Positions 33,577-41,868 of a stretch of DNA of 64,000 nucleotides are shown here, piece after piece. The position numbers and the translations under genes were made by a program. Position 1 is the stretch's first letter. Each line of letters starts with the position of its first letter. Below the pieces are notes generated by a model. The model saw only the letters and a list, made by a program, of their open reading frames with translations. It was not told the DNA's origin and did not search any database. This DNA is from Caulobacterales bacterium (lineage in GTDB: Bacteria > Pseudomonadota > Alphaproteobacteria > Caulobacterales > Parvularculaceae), in contig JACKIL010000001.1 in the NCBI GenBank assembly GCA_020638525.1, forward strand, positions 62,001-126,000. Direction: 5' to 3'.

Positions 33577-34659
33577 ATGGCGCTTTCATTCAGCATTTCC
33601 GTTCCGGTGGGGGCGTGGCATCCGTTCCTGCCGGCGTGTCTTGCGAGCCTCGCCGCGCAAAAGGTCGATCTCAAAGTCAGTCTGCTCGACGCTTCGCGCG
33701 ACGAACGCGTTTCCGAAATCGCGAATCGTTTTGCGGGGTTTCTCCATTACCGCCGGCACGGGCCCGATGGCGGGCAGTCGGCGGCGATCCTCGAAGGCTG
33801 GGCGAAGGCGCCGGGCGAGGTGCTCGGCTGGCTCAACGCTGACGACATTCTGATGCCCGGCGCGCTTGAACGCGCGCGCGGCGCCTTTTCTGGCGATCCG
33901 TCGCTCGATCTCGTTTACGGCCATTCGACCATCCTCGACGAGGCGGGGTGCATGGTCGGCTATCATTGGGCGGTGGAGCCGCCGAACGAGGAAGGTCCCC
34001 CGCGCATTTACGAGGCGGGCGTCATCTCGCAGCCTTCCTGCTTCTTCAAGCGCGCGGCCTATGAGGCGGCGGGCGGCCTCGACGAAGATCTTCACTACAC
34101 GATGGATTGGGATCTCTGGGTGCGCCTTGAAAAGTCCGGCGCGAAGGCGGGCTTCATCGACGCGCCGCTTTCCATGGTGCTCTGGGGCGATGAAACGAAG
34201 ACAGCGTCCTTCAATGCGCAGCGCCGGGCAGAGTTGAAGCGCATCATCGAAACCTACGCGCCGGAAGAAAAGCGCAAGAAGATATTCCGCGCTTTCGCTC
34301 TGCATAACCTTATGAACCGGGTGAAGCCCGAAGGCCTCAAGAAAGCGGTGACGCGCGCGCTTCATCGTGGACGGCGCGAGATCTATGGCCTTAGCGCTGA
34401 CGGGCTTGTCCGGCCCGACGCCAAAGTGTTCCTCGCGCATTACGAGGAAACCCCGCGCGAAAGCGTGCGGCTTTCGTTCGAGAATGCGGCTGGCGATGTT
34501 GCGGTCGAATGCGGCGAGGCGATTTCGTTTTCGCGACCTGATGCGAGGACGATCGATATCGCTTTTGAGAAACCTGTCGAAGCGGCGCGCACGATCAAGC
34601 TGTCGCTCGAACCGCCCGCCAGTGCGAAGCTCCGGTTCAAAAGCGCCGAATGGCGTTAA
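33577..34659 (+). CDS. Glycosyltransferase family 2
   Basis: 360 residues. Residues 1-220 are the GT-A catalytic domain (SISVPVGAWHPFLPACLASL; GPDGGQSAAILEGW; LGWLNADDIL with the DD metal site; DEDLHYTMDWDLWVRLEKSG). Residues about 260-360 form a separate, partly beta domain without a clear family. It follows the sqdB-like gene by 35 bp and probably forms a transcription unit with it, making it the natural candidate to use that enzyme's sugar nucleotide. Confidence 0.85.
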   Translation: MALSFSISVPVGAWHPFLPACLASLAAQKVDLKVSLLDASRDERVSEIANRFAGFLHYRRHGPDGGQSAAILEGWAKAPGEVLGWLNADDILMPGALERARGAFSGDPSLDLVYGHSTILDEAGCMVGYHWAVEPPNEEGPPRIYEAGVISQPSCFFKRAAYEAAGGLDEDLHYTMDWDLWVRLEKSGAKAGFIDAPLSMVLWGDETKTASFNAQRRAELKRIIETYAPEEKRKKIFRAFALHNLMNRVKPEGLKKAVTRALHRGRREIYGLSADGLVRPDAKVFLAHYEETPRESVRLSFENAAGDVAVECGEAISFSRPDARTIDIAFEKPVEAARTIKLSLEPPASAKLRFKSAEWR

Positions 34660-34662
34660 GGC

Positions 34663-34678
34663 GATAGCGTGCGCTATC
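34663..34678. terminator. Palindrome between convergent genes
   Basis: GATAGCGTGCGCTATC, a 7-bp perfect stem with a two-base loop, lies in the 17-bp gap between the GT2 stop and the stop of the opposing fibre gene. There is no T-run, so terminator function is uncertain. Confidence 0.35.
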
Positions 34679-36053
34679 ATTCGGCGAGTGCGGCGATGAG
34701 AAAGACGAAAAGCTGGTCATAGCGCACGCCCTGACACGTCTGCCCGCTTGCGCGTTCGGTGACGCCGGTCTCGCCATCGTCGACCGTCTCCATGATTTCG
34801 TCTTCGCACCACACGCCATAGCGCGATGCGTCGAGCCCCTCGGCGGCGAAGGCTTCGGCGACGCTTTGTGCGGTTACGCCGACATGAATGCGCGCTGCAT
34901 CGCCTTTTCTTTCGACGGCGTCGTTCCAGCGGAACTTGACGACAGTGCTGAGAATACGCCGCGCCGCGCGCTTTTCTGCCTCGTCGAGCGGGCCATCGAC
35001 CGTTTTTTCGCGCGCGTCTGACGTGCTGATCGAACCGCTCGCCGCATAGACTTGGCTCCAGCGAAGCGAGGCCGCGCCGCAACTCTGCGCATTGTCCGAG
35101 CCCGGACTGACATACGCGCTCTTCGCCTGCATGATGATGGCGGGCGTCACGCCGGCCACGGAGCTTTCCCAGCGGAAATAAATGCCGGCGTTCTGGAGTT
35201 CGATCCCGGCGCCGGAGGAAAGGCCGGCGATCGCCTGCGAGGTCCAGCTTCCCGAACTGTTGCGATAGCCGTTCCACCACAGGCCCAGCGCGTAAGAACC
35301 GTTCGTGCCGAAATAGCCGTAAGGCATCCACAGCGCTTTGCCGCTTGCGGCGCCTGACCAGAAATCGGCCGGCGTATCGCGCGCAATGCTGAGATTTTGT
35401 CCGATCTCGACATCCCCGCTCGCCGCGGCGATGACGAAAGCGTCGTTCCAGCTTGCGCCGTCGCCGCTCACCTTGAGATGAAAGTCGTCATCGCCAGTCA
35501 GGCCGAACTCTGCGTGGCCTGAAAATCCGGTCTGAAAGAGAACGCTCGCCGTGTTCGCGCTCGCCGCCTTGTTGACGATGTGGCGCATGTCGCCGGAGCC
35601 GGGCGTCACGTCGTCATGGCTGAAGAGCGCCGCGTCCGCTTTGACGGCGAGGCGATTGGTTGCATCGGCGCTCGCATTGACGCCCAGCATCGCCGGGGAG
35701 CCAACCCCGCCGCCAACGGCGTCCCATGCCGAGCCCGAGAACGCGACGAGCGCGCCCTCATCGACAACGTAAGCGCGAAGCCCTTCGACAGGCGCGATCT
35801 GCGCCCAGGCGCCGTCCTGAAAGGCTGCGACGGCGTCCGGCGCGAAACCCGCCCATGCAGCGCCCGTGGGGGAAGCGGTGATGATGTATGCGTCGCCTTC
35901 CATCGGCGAGGCGGGCTCGGCCGAAGTCGTGCGCGACTTCACGGAAAGGCTCACCAGCGCATCGAGCCGGCGCAGCGCTTCATTAACGGTGACATGCTTC
36001 TGGGCCTGTTGGCCTTGCAGATAAGCGAGTGAAAAACGCGGGGACGCATCCAT
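34677..36053 (-). CDS. DUF2793 and peptidase S74 (intramolecular chaperone) fibre protein
   Basis: 458 residues. Residues 1-110 match DUF2793 (LAYLQGQQAQKHVTVNEALRRLDAL; AWAGFAPDAVAAFQDGAWAQ). Residues about 130-340 are beta-rich Gly/Ser repeats. From about 345 the S74 endosialidase-type chaperone begins (SISTSDAREKTVDGPL; HVGVTAQSVAEAF; YDQLFVFLIAALAE). In phages such proteins are trimeric tail or head fibres whose S74 domain cleaves itself off after folding. The fibre is normally encoded next to virion genes, but none are present here. Confidence 0.82.
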   Translation of the reverse strand: MDASPRFSLAYLQGQQAQKHVTVNEALRRLDALVSLSVKSRTTSAEPASPMEGDAYIITASPTGAAWAGFAPDAVAAFQDGAWAQIAPVEGLRAYVVDEGALVAFSGSAWDAVGGGVGSPAMLGVNASADATNRLAVKADAALFSHDDVTPGSGDMRHIVNKAASANTASVLFQTGFSGHAEFGLTGDDDFHLKVSGDGASWNDAFVIAAASGDVEIGQNLSIARDTPADFWSGAASGKALWMPYGYFGTNGSYALGLWWNGYRNSSGSWTSQAIAGLSSGAGIELQNAGIYFRWESSVAGVTPAIIMQAKSAYVSPGSDNAQSCGAASLRWSQVYAASGSISTSDAREKTVDGPLDEAEKRAARRILSTVVKFRWNDAVERKGDAARIHVGVTAQSVAEAFAAEGLDASRYGVWCEDEIMETVDDGETGVTERASGQTCQGVRYDQLFVFLIAALAE

Positions 36054-36271
36054 CGGCGGAACCTCTGACGATCGAACATTTGAACTCGCCAGAATGGTAC
36101 GGGCGCCCCGGAGGGGTGAGGAAAGTTATCCCCGCATTTTCTGCATTTCGACTTTCGGTTGCAGTGAAAAATTTCCTGCACAGCGCGCGGGCGCTTGCTT
36201 TTCCCTTGATACGCGCACGGCGGAATTGAGAGTGATTTTTCGCCAGCGAAGGGAATTGTAGGCAGAAGCGT

Positions 36272-37153
36272 TCAGCCGCGGAACAGCGCCGTCTCGGCGC
36301 CGAGCGGGCGGGCGAGCTGCGCCATAAAGAGCCCGCCTGAAAGCGGCGCTTCTTTCAGGCGCTCTTCGGAAAGGCCGACTTTCGCGCTGGTGATGAAGAG
36401 ACGGTCGCCAGCGAAGGCGACGCTCGTCGGTTGGCGCACGGGCAGCGGCAATGTTTCAAGGAGTTCGCCGTCCGGCGAAAAACGGCGCACGGCGCTTCCC
36501 GCCCAGAACGCGACCCAAAGGCATCCCTCGCAGTCGACTTCCATCCCGTCCGGATAGCCGTCGCCCTTGCCGAATTGCAGGAAGGTGCGCTTGTTCTCGA
36601 AGGTCGCGCCGTCGCTTTCGGCGGTGAAGATTGTCTGAGCTGCAGAGTCAGTCAGGAACATCCGCCCGCGTGTCTGGTCGAAGGCGGGCCCGTTCGTCAC
36701 CTTGAAGCCGGTATCCTTCTTTTGCGCGCGCCCGTCCGGGGCGAGACGCCACCACGAACCGGAAACTTCCTTCTCGTCGTCATCCATCGTGCCGGCCCAG
36801 AACCCGCCTTTGGGGTCGACCTTGCCGTCATTGAAGCGATTTGTCGGCTGGTCCGCTTCAACGGTGACGATGGGCGTCTGCTTGACCGCGCCGTCCTCGA
36901 TGAAAAGACGCGTGAAGCCGTTGCGCCATGAAGCCACATACCCGCCGCTCTCGCGAAGCCCGACAGCGCTGATCATGCCGGGTACGGCGTAATTTTCGAG
37001 CGCACGCGTTTCGGGATCGATCCGGAATATCCTCTCGCCTTTGATGTCGAGGAAGACGAGCTTGCCTGCGCGCGGGTCCCAGAGCGGGCCTTCGCCGAGA
37101 ACGGCGCCCACGGGGGCAATGCATTCAGCCTCGCCAGTGAGCGCTTTCTTCAT
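36272..37153 (-). CDS. SMP-30/gluconolactonase-family protein
   Basis: 293 residues of the six-bladed propeller family. The metal site is indicated by GEGPLWD (Glu near residue 21), NRFNDGKVDPKGGFWAGTM (Asn), GPAFD and the Asp of GYPDGMEVD. Members hydrolyse sugar lactones. It ends a minus-strand run GT2-cytidylyltransferase-dehydrogenase-SDR-lactonase. Together with the two dehydrogenases, this suggests sugar-acid chemistry. A carrier-sugar catabolic role is equally possible. Confidence 0.85.
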   Translation of the reverse strand: MKKALTGEAECIAPVGAVLGEGPLWDPRAGKLVFLDIKGERIFRIDPETRALENYAVPGMISAVGLRESGGYVASWRNGFTRLFIEDGAVKQTPIVTVEADQPTNRFNDGKVDPKGGFWAGTMDDDEKEVSGSWWRLAPDGRAQKKDTGFKVTNGPAFDQTRGRMFLTDSAAQTIFTAESDGATFENKRTFLQFGKGDGYPDGMEVDCEGCLWVAFWAGSAVRRFSPDGELLETLPLPVRQPTSVAFAGDRLFITSAKVGLSEERLKEAPLSGGLFMAQLARPLGAETALFRG

Positions 37154-37156
37154 CGC

Positions 37157-37903
37157 CTACACCGGATCATGCAGGCGCGAGAGAACGCCGCCATCGGCGT
37201 AAAGCGTCGCGCCGGTGATGAAACCTGCGTGCTCCGACATCAGGAAGACGGCGATTTTCGCGATCTCTTCCGGCGTCGCAATGCGCCCCGCCGGATGACA
37301 GCCTTCGAGATTTTTGAATGCTTCTTCGCGCCCCTTGAAGCCGGCCATCAACATTGGCGTCGCTGTCGCCGCCGGCGCGAGCGTGTTGACGCGCACTTTA
37401 GGCCCGAGGTCGACGGCGAGCGCGCGCGTCAGCCCGTGCATCGCGGTTTTCGATGTGGCGTAGGCGGAAAATTCGACTTTCGTCGATTGCGCATGCACCG
37501 TGCCGATATTGAGGATCGCGCCTTTGTTCTTTTCCAGCTGCGGAAGGAACGCCTTCGCCAGCAGGAAGGGCGCGATGACATTGACGTCAAAGGATTTGCG
37601 AACGTCATCCGATGAAAGCGCGGCGAGCGGAGCGACGACTTGCAGGGCGGCGTTGTTGATGAGACCTGCGAGCGGCGCATCGCCTGCGGCGGTCACGACA
37701 TCTTGCGTGAAAGCTTCCATCGCGGCGTCGTCGTTCGCGAGTACGGCGAGATCAGCCTTGAAGAAAGCGTGCGCCTTCGATGCCTGTTTGTCCGAATGGC
37801 TCGTTGCGATAACGCGCCAGCCAGCATCCGCAAAAGCGTCGACAAGGCTCGCGCCAATGCCGCCATTGGTCCCGGTAATGAGGACGCTTTTCGTTTCCGT
37901 CAT
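37157..37903 (-). CDS. Short-chain dehydrogenase/reductase
   Basis: 248 residues of classical SDR length: TGTNGGIG nucleotide loop, NNAA motif, Tyr and Lys in SAYATSK. The usual active-site serine 13 residues before the tyrosine is a threonine here (NIGTVHA). The start overlaps the upstream dehydrogenase stop by four bases. Substrate unknown; probably a sugar or sugar acid given its neighbours. Confidence 0.87.
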   Translation of the reverse strand: MTETKSVLITGTNGGIGASLVDAFADAGWRVIATSHSDKQASKAHAFFKADLAVLANDDAAMEAFTQDVVTAAGDAPLAGLINNAALQVVAPLAALSSDDVRKSFDVNVIAPFLLAKAFLPQLEKNKGAILNIGTVHAQSTKVEFSAYATSKTAMHGLTRALAVDLGPKVRVNTLAPAATATPMLMAGFKGREEAFKNLEGCHPAGRIATPEEIAKIAVFLMSEHAGFITGATLYADGGVLSRLHDPV

Positions 37904-38841
37904 GCAGTTCCCAGCGATTTCGCGATCTTCTCGATCGCAAGAAGGCTCACGCGGCGCACAGCGTCGACCGAGTTCGAGCCATTATGCGAGCCGAAAATGC
38001 AACGGTCGAATTTGCGCAGAAGCGAGTCCGCCGCCAGCGGTTCGATCTCGAACACGTCGAGCGCTGCCGAATGAACGAGGCCGCTTTCGAGCGCTTTGAG
38101 GAGCGCTGCTTCCCTGATCACTGGCCCGCGCGCGACGTTAACAACGCGCACGCCGCGTTTCAGCTTCGGCAGAAGCGCGTCATTGAACATGCCGCGCGTG
38201 CCGTCATTGAGCGGGCAGGTGAAGATGATGAAGTCGGCTTCTTCAATACGCGCCGGCCATTCCGCCGCTTCAACATCCAGCCCGGCGACAGGTTTGAAGA
38301 ACGGATCGTAGGCGATGATTTTCGAGCCGCAGGCGAGAATGCGCTTGGCCGTCTGCCGGCCAATGTCGCCAAAGCCGACAAGCGCGACCGTCTTGCCGGA
38401 CATGCTGACGCCGCTCGGTTTCGGCCAGGCGTTGTTGAGGCGGATTTCGCGATCGATGAAATAGGTCTCGCGCGCCAGCCCAAGCGTATAGGTGAGGGCG
38501 ACATCGGCGACTTCGCCGCCGAAAACGCCCGGCGTGTTTTCAACAGGCACGCCGAAATCCTTGAAGGCCGCGAAGTCGACATTGTCGACGCCGACGCCCC
38601 ATTTCACAGCCGCCTTGAGCTTGCCTTTGACGCCGGTTTCCACGACTTCGCGGTTCGCCGGATCGTCGCCGATGATCCAGCCTTCGTAATTCGGCACGAG
38701 CTCTTTGAGCTCCGCGACGCTCAAAACCTGCGTCACCTTGGCGGGAACGCATTCGAGGCCCTTGGCGGCGAACGCTTCATCGAACTCCTTGATGAGGCCG
38801 AGCATGGGCGGGCAGGTGACGAGAACTTTCGGCTTCGACAT
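37900..38841 (-). CDS. D-isomer-specific 2-hydroxyacid dehydrogenase (PGDH-like)
   Basis: 313 residues. NAD-binding GFGDIGRQTA lies in the middle; the catalytic trio is Arg in NVARGPVI, Glu in DVFEIEP and His in FGSHNGSNS. There is no ACT domain, so it is not a standard serine-pathway SerA. ATG 38841 has AAGAG upstream; a GTG nine codons earlier would overlap the previous gene. Substrate unknown; context suggests a 2-hydroxy or 2-keto sugar acid. Confidence 0.86.
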   Translation of the reverse strand: MSKPKVLVTCPPMLGLIKEFDEAFAAKGLECVPAKVTQVLSVAELKELVPNYEGWIIGDDPANREVVETGVKGKLKAAVKWGVGVDNVDFAAFKDFGVPVENTPGVFGGEVADVALTYTLGLARETYFIDREIRLNNAWPKPSGVSMSGKTVALVGFGDIGRQTAKRILACGSKIIAYDPFFKPVAGLDVEAAEWPARIEEADFIIFTCPLNDGTRGMFNDALLPKLKRGVRVVNVARGPVIREAALLKALESGLVHSAALDVFEIEPLAADSLLRKFDRCIFGSHNGSNSVDAVRRVSLLAIEKIAKSLGTA

Positions 38842-38845
38842 GTTC

Positions 38846-39565
38846 TTACTCTTCAGGAAGCGTTTCACCGGCGGCCACGCGCATCAGCAGCGATTCGGCC
38901 ATGAACCAGTCGGACTTTTCATCGATATCGACGGATTCGAGCGGCGGCGTCGCATAAAGAATCGGCTTCTCGCCAATGCGCGCATCCGTTTTCGCAAAGC
39001 TCTGCGGCGTGAAGAGATAGCAGACGGAGTTTTCTTCCATATAGGGCGGAAGGTCCTGCGTGCGGATGAGGTTCGCCGGGTCGTGATTGATGGGCGCGCC
39101 TTCAGGCGTATAAAAGCGCGTCTGGCGGCGCGTGACAGTGAAGAGCGAGTCCGCCTTGCCGGCGCTGAGCGCTTCGTCGAACTCCTTGATCATGGTGCGG
39201 ATCGTCTTGACGCTCAGGAGCGGGTTCGTCGTGTGCGTCATCAGATAGTAGTCGGAGGGAACATTCGCGATGTCGTCGCCGAGGACGAGGTTCATCGACA
39301 CGAAGTCGCCGCAGATCTCCGGCTTGCGGTCGCGGATCATCACCTTGCCATTATAGTCGCCGTCTTTCAGGCCGTTGTCGGCGAGGATCGAGCGGGCATC
39401 CGTGTTGATGACGACGCGGTCAATCTCCGGCGTCGCCGCAAGGGCGTCGAGCACCCAGCGGAAAAGCGGCTTGCCCGCGATCATGCGGAAGTTTTTCGAG
39501 GTAACGCGGGCGCTGTGCGCTTTCATCGGCAACAGCGCCGTCAATTTCTTGGAACCGACAGTCAC
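38846..39565 (-). CDS. Acylneuraminate-type cytidylyltransferase
   Basis: 239 residues of the NeuA/KdsB-like nucleotidyltransferase family. The N-terminal CTP loop is the variant LLPMKAHSARVTSKNFR; GKPLFRWVLDAL, INTDA and THTTNPLLS follow, then DIDEKSDWFMAE near the end. It should activate a 2-keto-3-deoxy sugar acid as the CMP derivative. No nonulosonate or Kdo synthase is encoded nearby, so the sugar is unknown. The start is GTG 39565. Confidence 0.82.
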   Translation of the reverse strand: MTVGSKKLTALLPMKAHSARVTSKNFRMIAGKPLFRWVLDALAATPEIDRVVINTDARSILADNGLKDGDYNGKVMIRDRKPEICGDFVSMNLVLGDDIANVPSDYYLMTHTTNPLLSVKTIRTMIKEFDEALSAGKADSLFTVTRRQTRFYTPEGAPINHDPANLIRTQDLPPYMEENSVCYLFTPQSFAKTDARIGEKPILYATPPLESVDIDEKSDWFMAESLLMRVAAGETLPEE

Positions 39566-39592
39566 AGGTGGAACTCTTTCTTCAGGGGGTGT

Positions 39593-40576
39593 TCAGGATC
39601 GTTTGTCGCCGCCTTGGGCGAGGAGGGGGGCGCTGTTCAGCGTGTCGTCAGCGCGCTCCGTTTCAGCGCCGCGTTTGGCGCGCGGATAGTAATAGCGCTC
39701 TTTCTGGGCGCGCGAGAGAACGCGGTGCTCGTTATGGCCGAGATAGACGCCCCAATATTGCATGAAGCGATAGGCGATGATGTCGCCCGCGTGGTCGAAG
39801 AAGCTGCGCTGCTCCAGCGCTTCAGCGAAGTCGTGAAAAACGCCCGCCGAGAAGAAGCGGACGAAATCGCCGAAATGGAAGTGCACTTCCGGCATGATTT
39901 CGCGAAGCGTGAGCGCCTCGCGGTAAAAGCGTCGGCGGATCTGCGAAAGGTTTTCCTCGTGGATGTGAAGCACCGGCGCGCCGGCGACATAGCCGATACG
40001 CCCGCCATCTTTCAGGATCGCCTTGGCGAGCACCATGTCTTCAAGGCCGGTCACCGTTTCGTCGAACCGGCGCTCGGCCCAGGCCTCGCGCCGGATCGCG
40101 GCGTTGGCGTTGTTGCAGTAGAAGTCTTCCTGCGGAATTTTATCGAAGTCGGGGTAGTACTGCGCGAAAATCTGGTGCTCGGAAAAGCGCGTCACCTCAT
40201 GGCCGACCTGCTTGCCATAGACATAGTCGGCCTCGCCCTTCACGAGCGGCGCGACGAGATTGGCGAGCCAGTGCTCGTGACGGGGAATGCAGTGCGCCGA
40301 AATGAAGACGAGGTAGTCTCCGCGCGCGGCGTCGCAGCCATAGTTCAGCGAGCGCCCGAAGGTGAAATCCGATTTCTTGATGTGGACGATCCGGCAGCCG
40401 GCGCTGCGGGCGATTTCGACCGTGCGGTCGGTCGAGCCCGAATCGACGAGGACGATCTCGACGTCCCCATCCTCGAGGATCTGGCGTTTGCAGGCGTCGA
40501 GCGCCGCGCCAAGCCATTTCTCCTCATTGAGGGAGCGGAAGACGATGCTGACGCTGATGGGTCTGGCTTCTGGCAT
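39593..40576 (-). CDS. Glycosyltransferase family 2
   Basis: 327 residues: SIVFRSLNEEKWL, IVLVDSGSTDRTVEIA, FTFGRSLNYGCDAARGDYLVFISAHCIP, and GLEDMVLAKAILKDG. The DFTFGRSLNxG segment is frequent in bacterial rhamnosyl- or similar transferases. It heads the minus-strand operon that continues through the cytidylyltransferase to the lactonase, and is divergent from the GNGPSL gene at 40750. Confidence 0.88.
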   Translation of the reverse strand: MPEARPISVSIVFRSLNEEKWLGAALDACKRQILEDGDVEIVLVDSGSTDRTVEIARSAGCRIVHIKKSDFTFGRSLNYGCDAARGDYLVFISAHCIPRHEHWLANLVAPLVKGEADYVYGKQVGHEVTRFSEHQIFAQYYPDFDKIPQEDFYCNNANAAIRREAWAERRFDETVTGLEDMVLAKAILKDGGRIGYVAGAPVLHIHEENLSQIRRRFYREALTLREIMPEVHFHFGDFVRFFSAGVFHDFAEALEQRSFFDHAGDIIAYRFMQYWGVYLGHNEHRVLSRAQKERYYYPRAKRGAETERADDTLNSAPLLAQGGDKRS

Positions 40577-40749
40577 TTCCGGCTGACCTGACGGCCCCTG
40601 GCTCCCCTCCGGTTAACGCCACTTGTAGACCATTTGCCGGTTTGGGCAATGGCGTGCGCTGGCGGGGCCTATGGCGTTGAGGTTCCAGCGCAATTGGGGC
40701 TAGAAGCGGCTTGCGGGGGCCATGGATTGGCCGGGAGAGGACGCGGCGC

Positions 40750-41847
40750 ATGACGGAACCGGCCGGGCCGAGCCAGGATCGCTTCACGGCGGACGAGGGA
40801 ACGCTGTTCCTCCTCGGCAACGGCCCCTCGCTCGCGGAAATCGACCTCAAGGCGCTGTCGGCCTTTCCGACGCTCGGCATGAACGCGGCCTACCGCTTCT
40901 GGCGCAGGATCGGCTGGCGCCCGCGCTATTACGCCTGCCTCGATACGGTCGTCGGGCTTTCCCACCGGGAAGCGATTGCGGAGCTCATCGCCGAAACCGG
41001 CGAGAAGGCGATCCGCCGATTCATTCTGCGGGAAAATCTCGTCCACGCGCTCGGCGACGCGGCGAGGACCGATCGCGTGGTGAATTTCGACGCCCTGCGC
41101 GCCTTCCGGCCCATGCTGCGCCCCAATCCGATCACCACCGGCAGCCACGCCGCGCTCTGGGCGGCGAGCGAGGGCTATCGCAAGATCGTGCTGCTCGGGA
41201 TCGACGGCAATTATGTCGAGCGCGTCGAAGGCGCGAAGGCGCGCGACGGGATCGAACTTGAGATTGTCGAGGAAAAAGAAAATCCGAATTACTTTTTCGA
41301 AGGCTATCAGCAGAAGGGCGACCGCTTCAACATTCCGAATCCGCGGCCGGGCTTACATGTCGAGGCGTGGGAAATCGCCGCCGCGGCGCTTCGGCGCGAG
41401 AATATCGCCGTCGTCAATGGCAATCCGCAATCGGCGGTGCGGTTCTTCCCGTTCGTTGGCGCGCGCGAGCTGGTTGAGAGGGGAACGGCGATGACCGATG
41501 CGTCGACATGCGAGGCGCCGTCCGCTGCGGCCGCTGCGCGCGCGCGTGAAGCGCAGGAAGGAACGTCTGTAAACGGAGGACGCCTCAACGACTTCCTTCA
41601 ACGTCAGCGCAAGACGCTTTTCATCGGGCTTGCGCTTACTCTTGCAGCAGGCGTCGGCGTCGCGCTCACCGCGCCGTCATGGACAGGCGCGCTCGCCGGC
41701 TTGTTCGCTTTGACGTTGTTCGCGGTTCTCTTCGTCCTCCTGCTTTTCGTGCGGCACGCGGTTTCTTGGCACATGGCGCGGCTTGAACAGCGTATCGCAG
41801 CGCTCGAGGCCGCGGCGGCGGACCGCGACCGCGCCGCGGCGAAATAG
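40750..41847 (+). CDS. GNGPSL (DUF115/MAF-like) domain protein with C-terminal membrane helices
   Basis: 365 residues. LLGNGPSLAEIDLKAL (residues about 21-36) is the nucleotide-binding motif of the DUF115/MptE-like and GT42 sialyltransferase-like folds. GIDGNYVERV and NPNYFFEGYQQKGDRFN are further family segments. Residues about 290-335 form two membrane helices, followed by a short coiled coil. Related domains occur at the C-terminus of two other proteins in the window. A transferase using a CMP-sugar is plausible, but biochemical function is unproven. ATG 40750 is preferred over an ATG 39 bp earlier. Confidence 0.75.
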   Translation: MTEPAGPSQDRFTADEGTLFLLGNGPSLAEIDLKALSAFPTLGMNAAYRFWRRIGWRPRYYACLDTVVGLSHREAIAELIAETGEKAIRRFILRENLVHALGDAARTDRVVNFDALRAFRPMLRPNPITTGSHAALWAASEGYRKIVLLGIDGNYVERVEGAKARDGIELEIVEEKENPNYFFEGYQQKGDRFNIPNPRPGLHVEAWEIAAAALRRENIAVVNGNPQSAVRFFPFVGARELVERGTAMTDASTCEAPSAAAAARAREAQEGTSVNGGRLNDFLQRQRKTLFIGLALTLAAGVGVALTAPSWTGALAGLFALTLFAVLFVLLLFVRHAVSWHMARLEQRIAALEAAAADRDRAAAK

Positions 41848-41868
41848 GCGCAAGGGAAGGGATTTGCT

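Noticed and set aside
30866..33589. A 907-residue minus-strand open frame.
   Set aside because: It is the complement of the SqdB-like gene and the tRNA-Ser region; the phrase IRTLGTLARSTVFETA is the well-known false translation of a tRNA-Ser complement.
38705..40591. A 628-residue plus-strand open frame.
   Set aside because: Antisense to the GT2 and cytidylyltransferase genes, both of which have clear motifs; no ribosome site or known domain.
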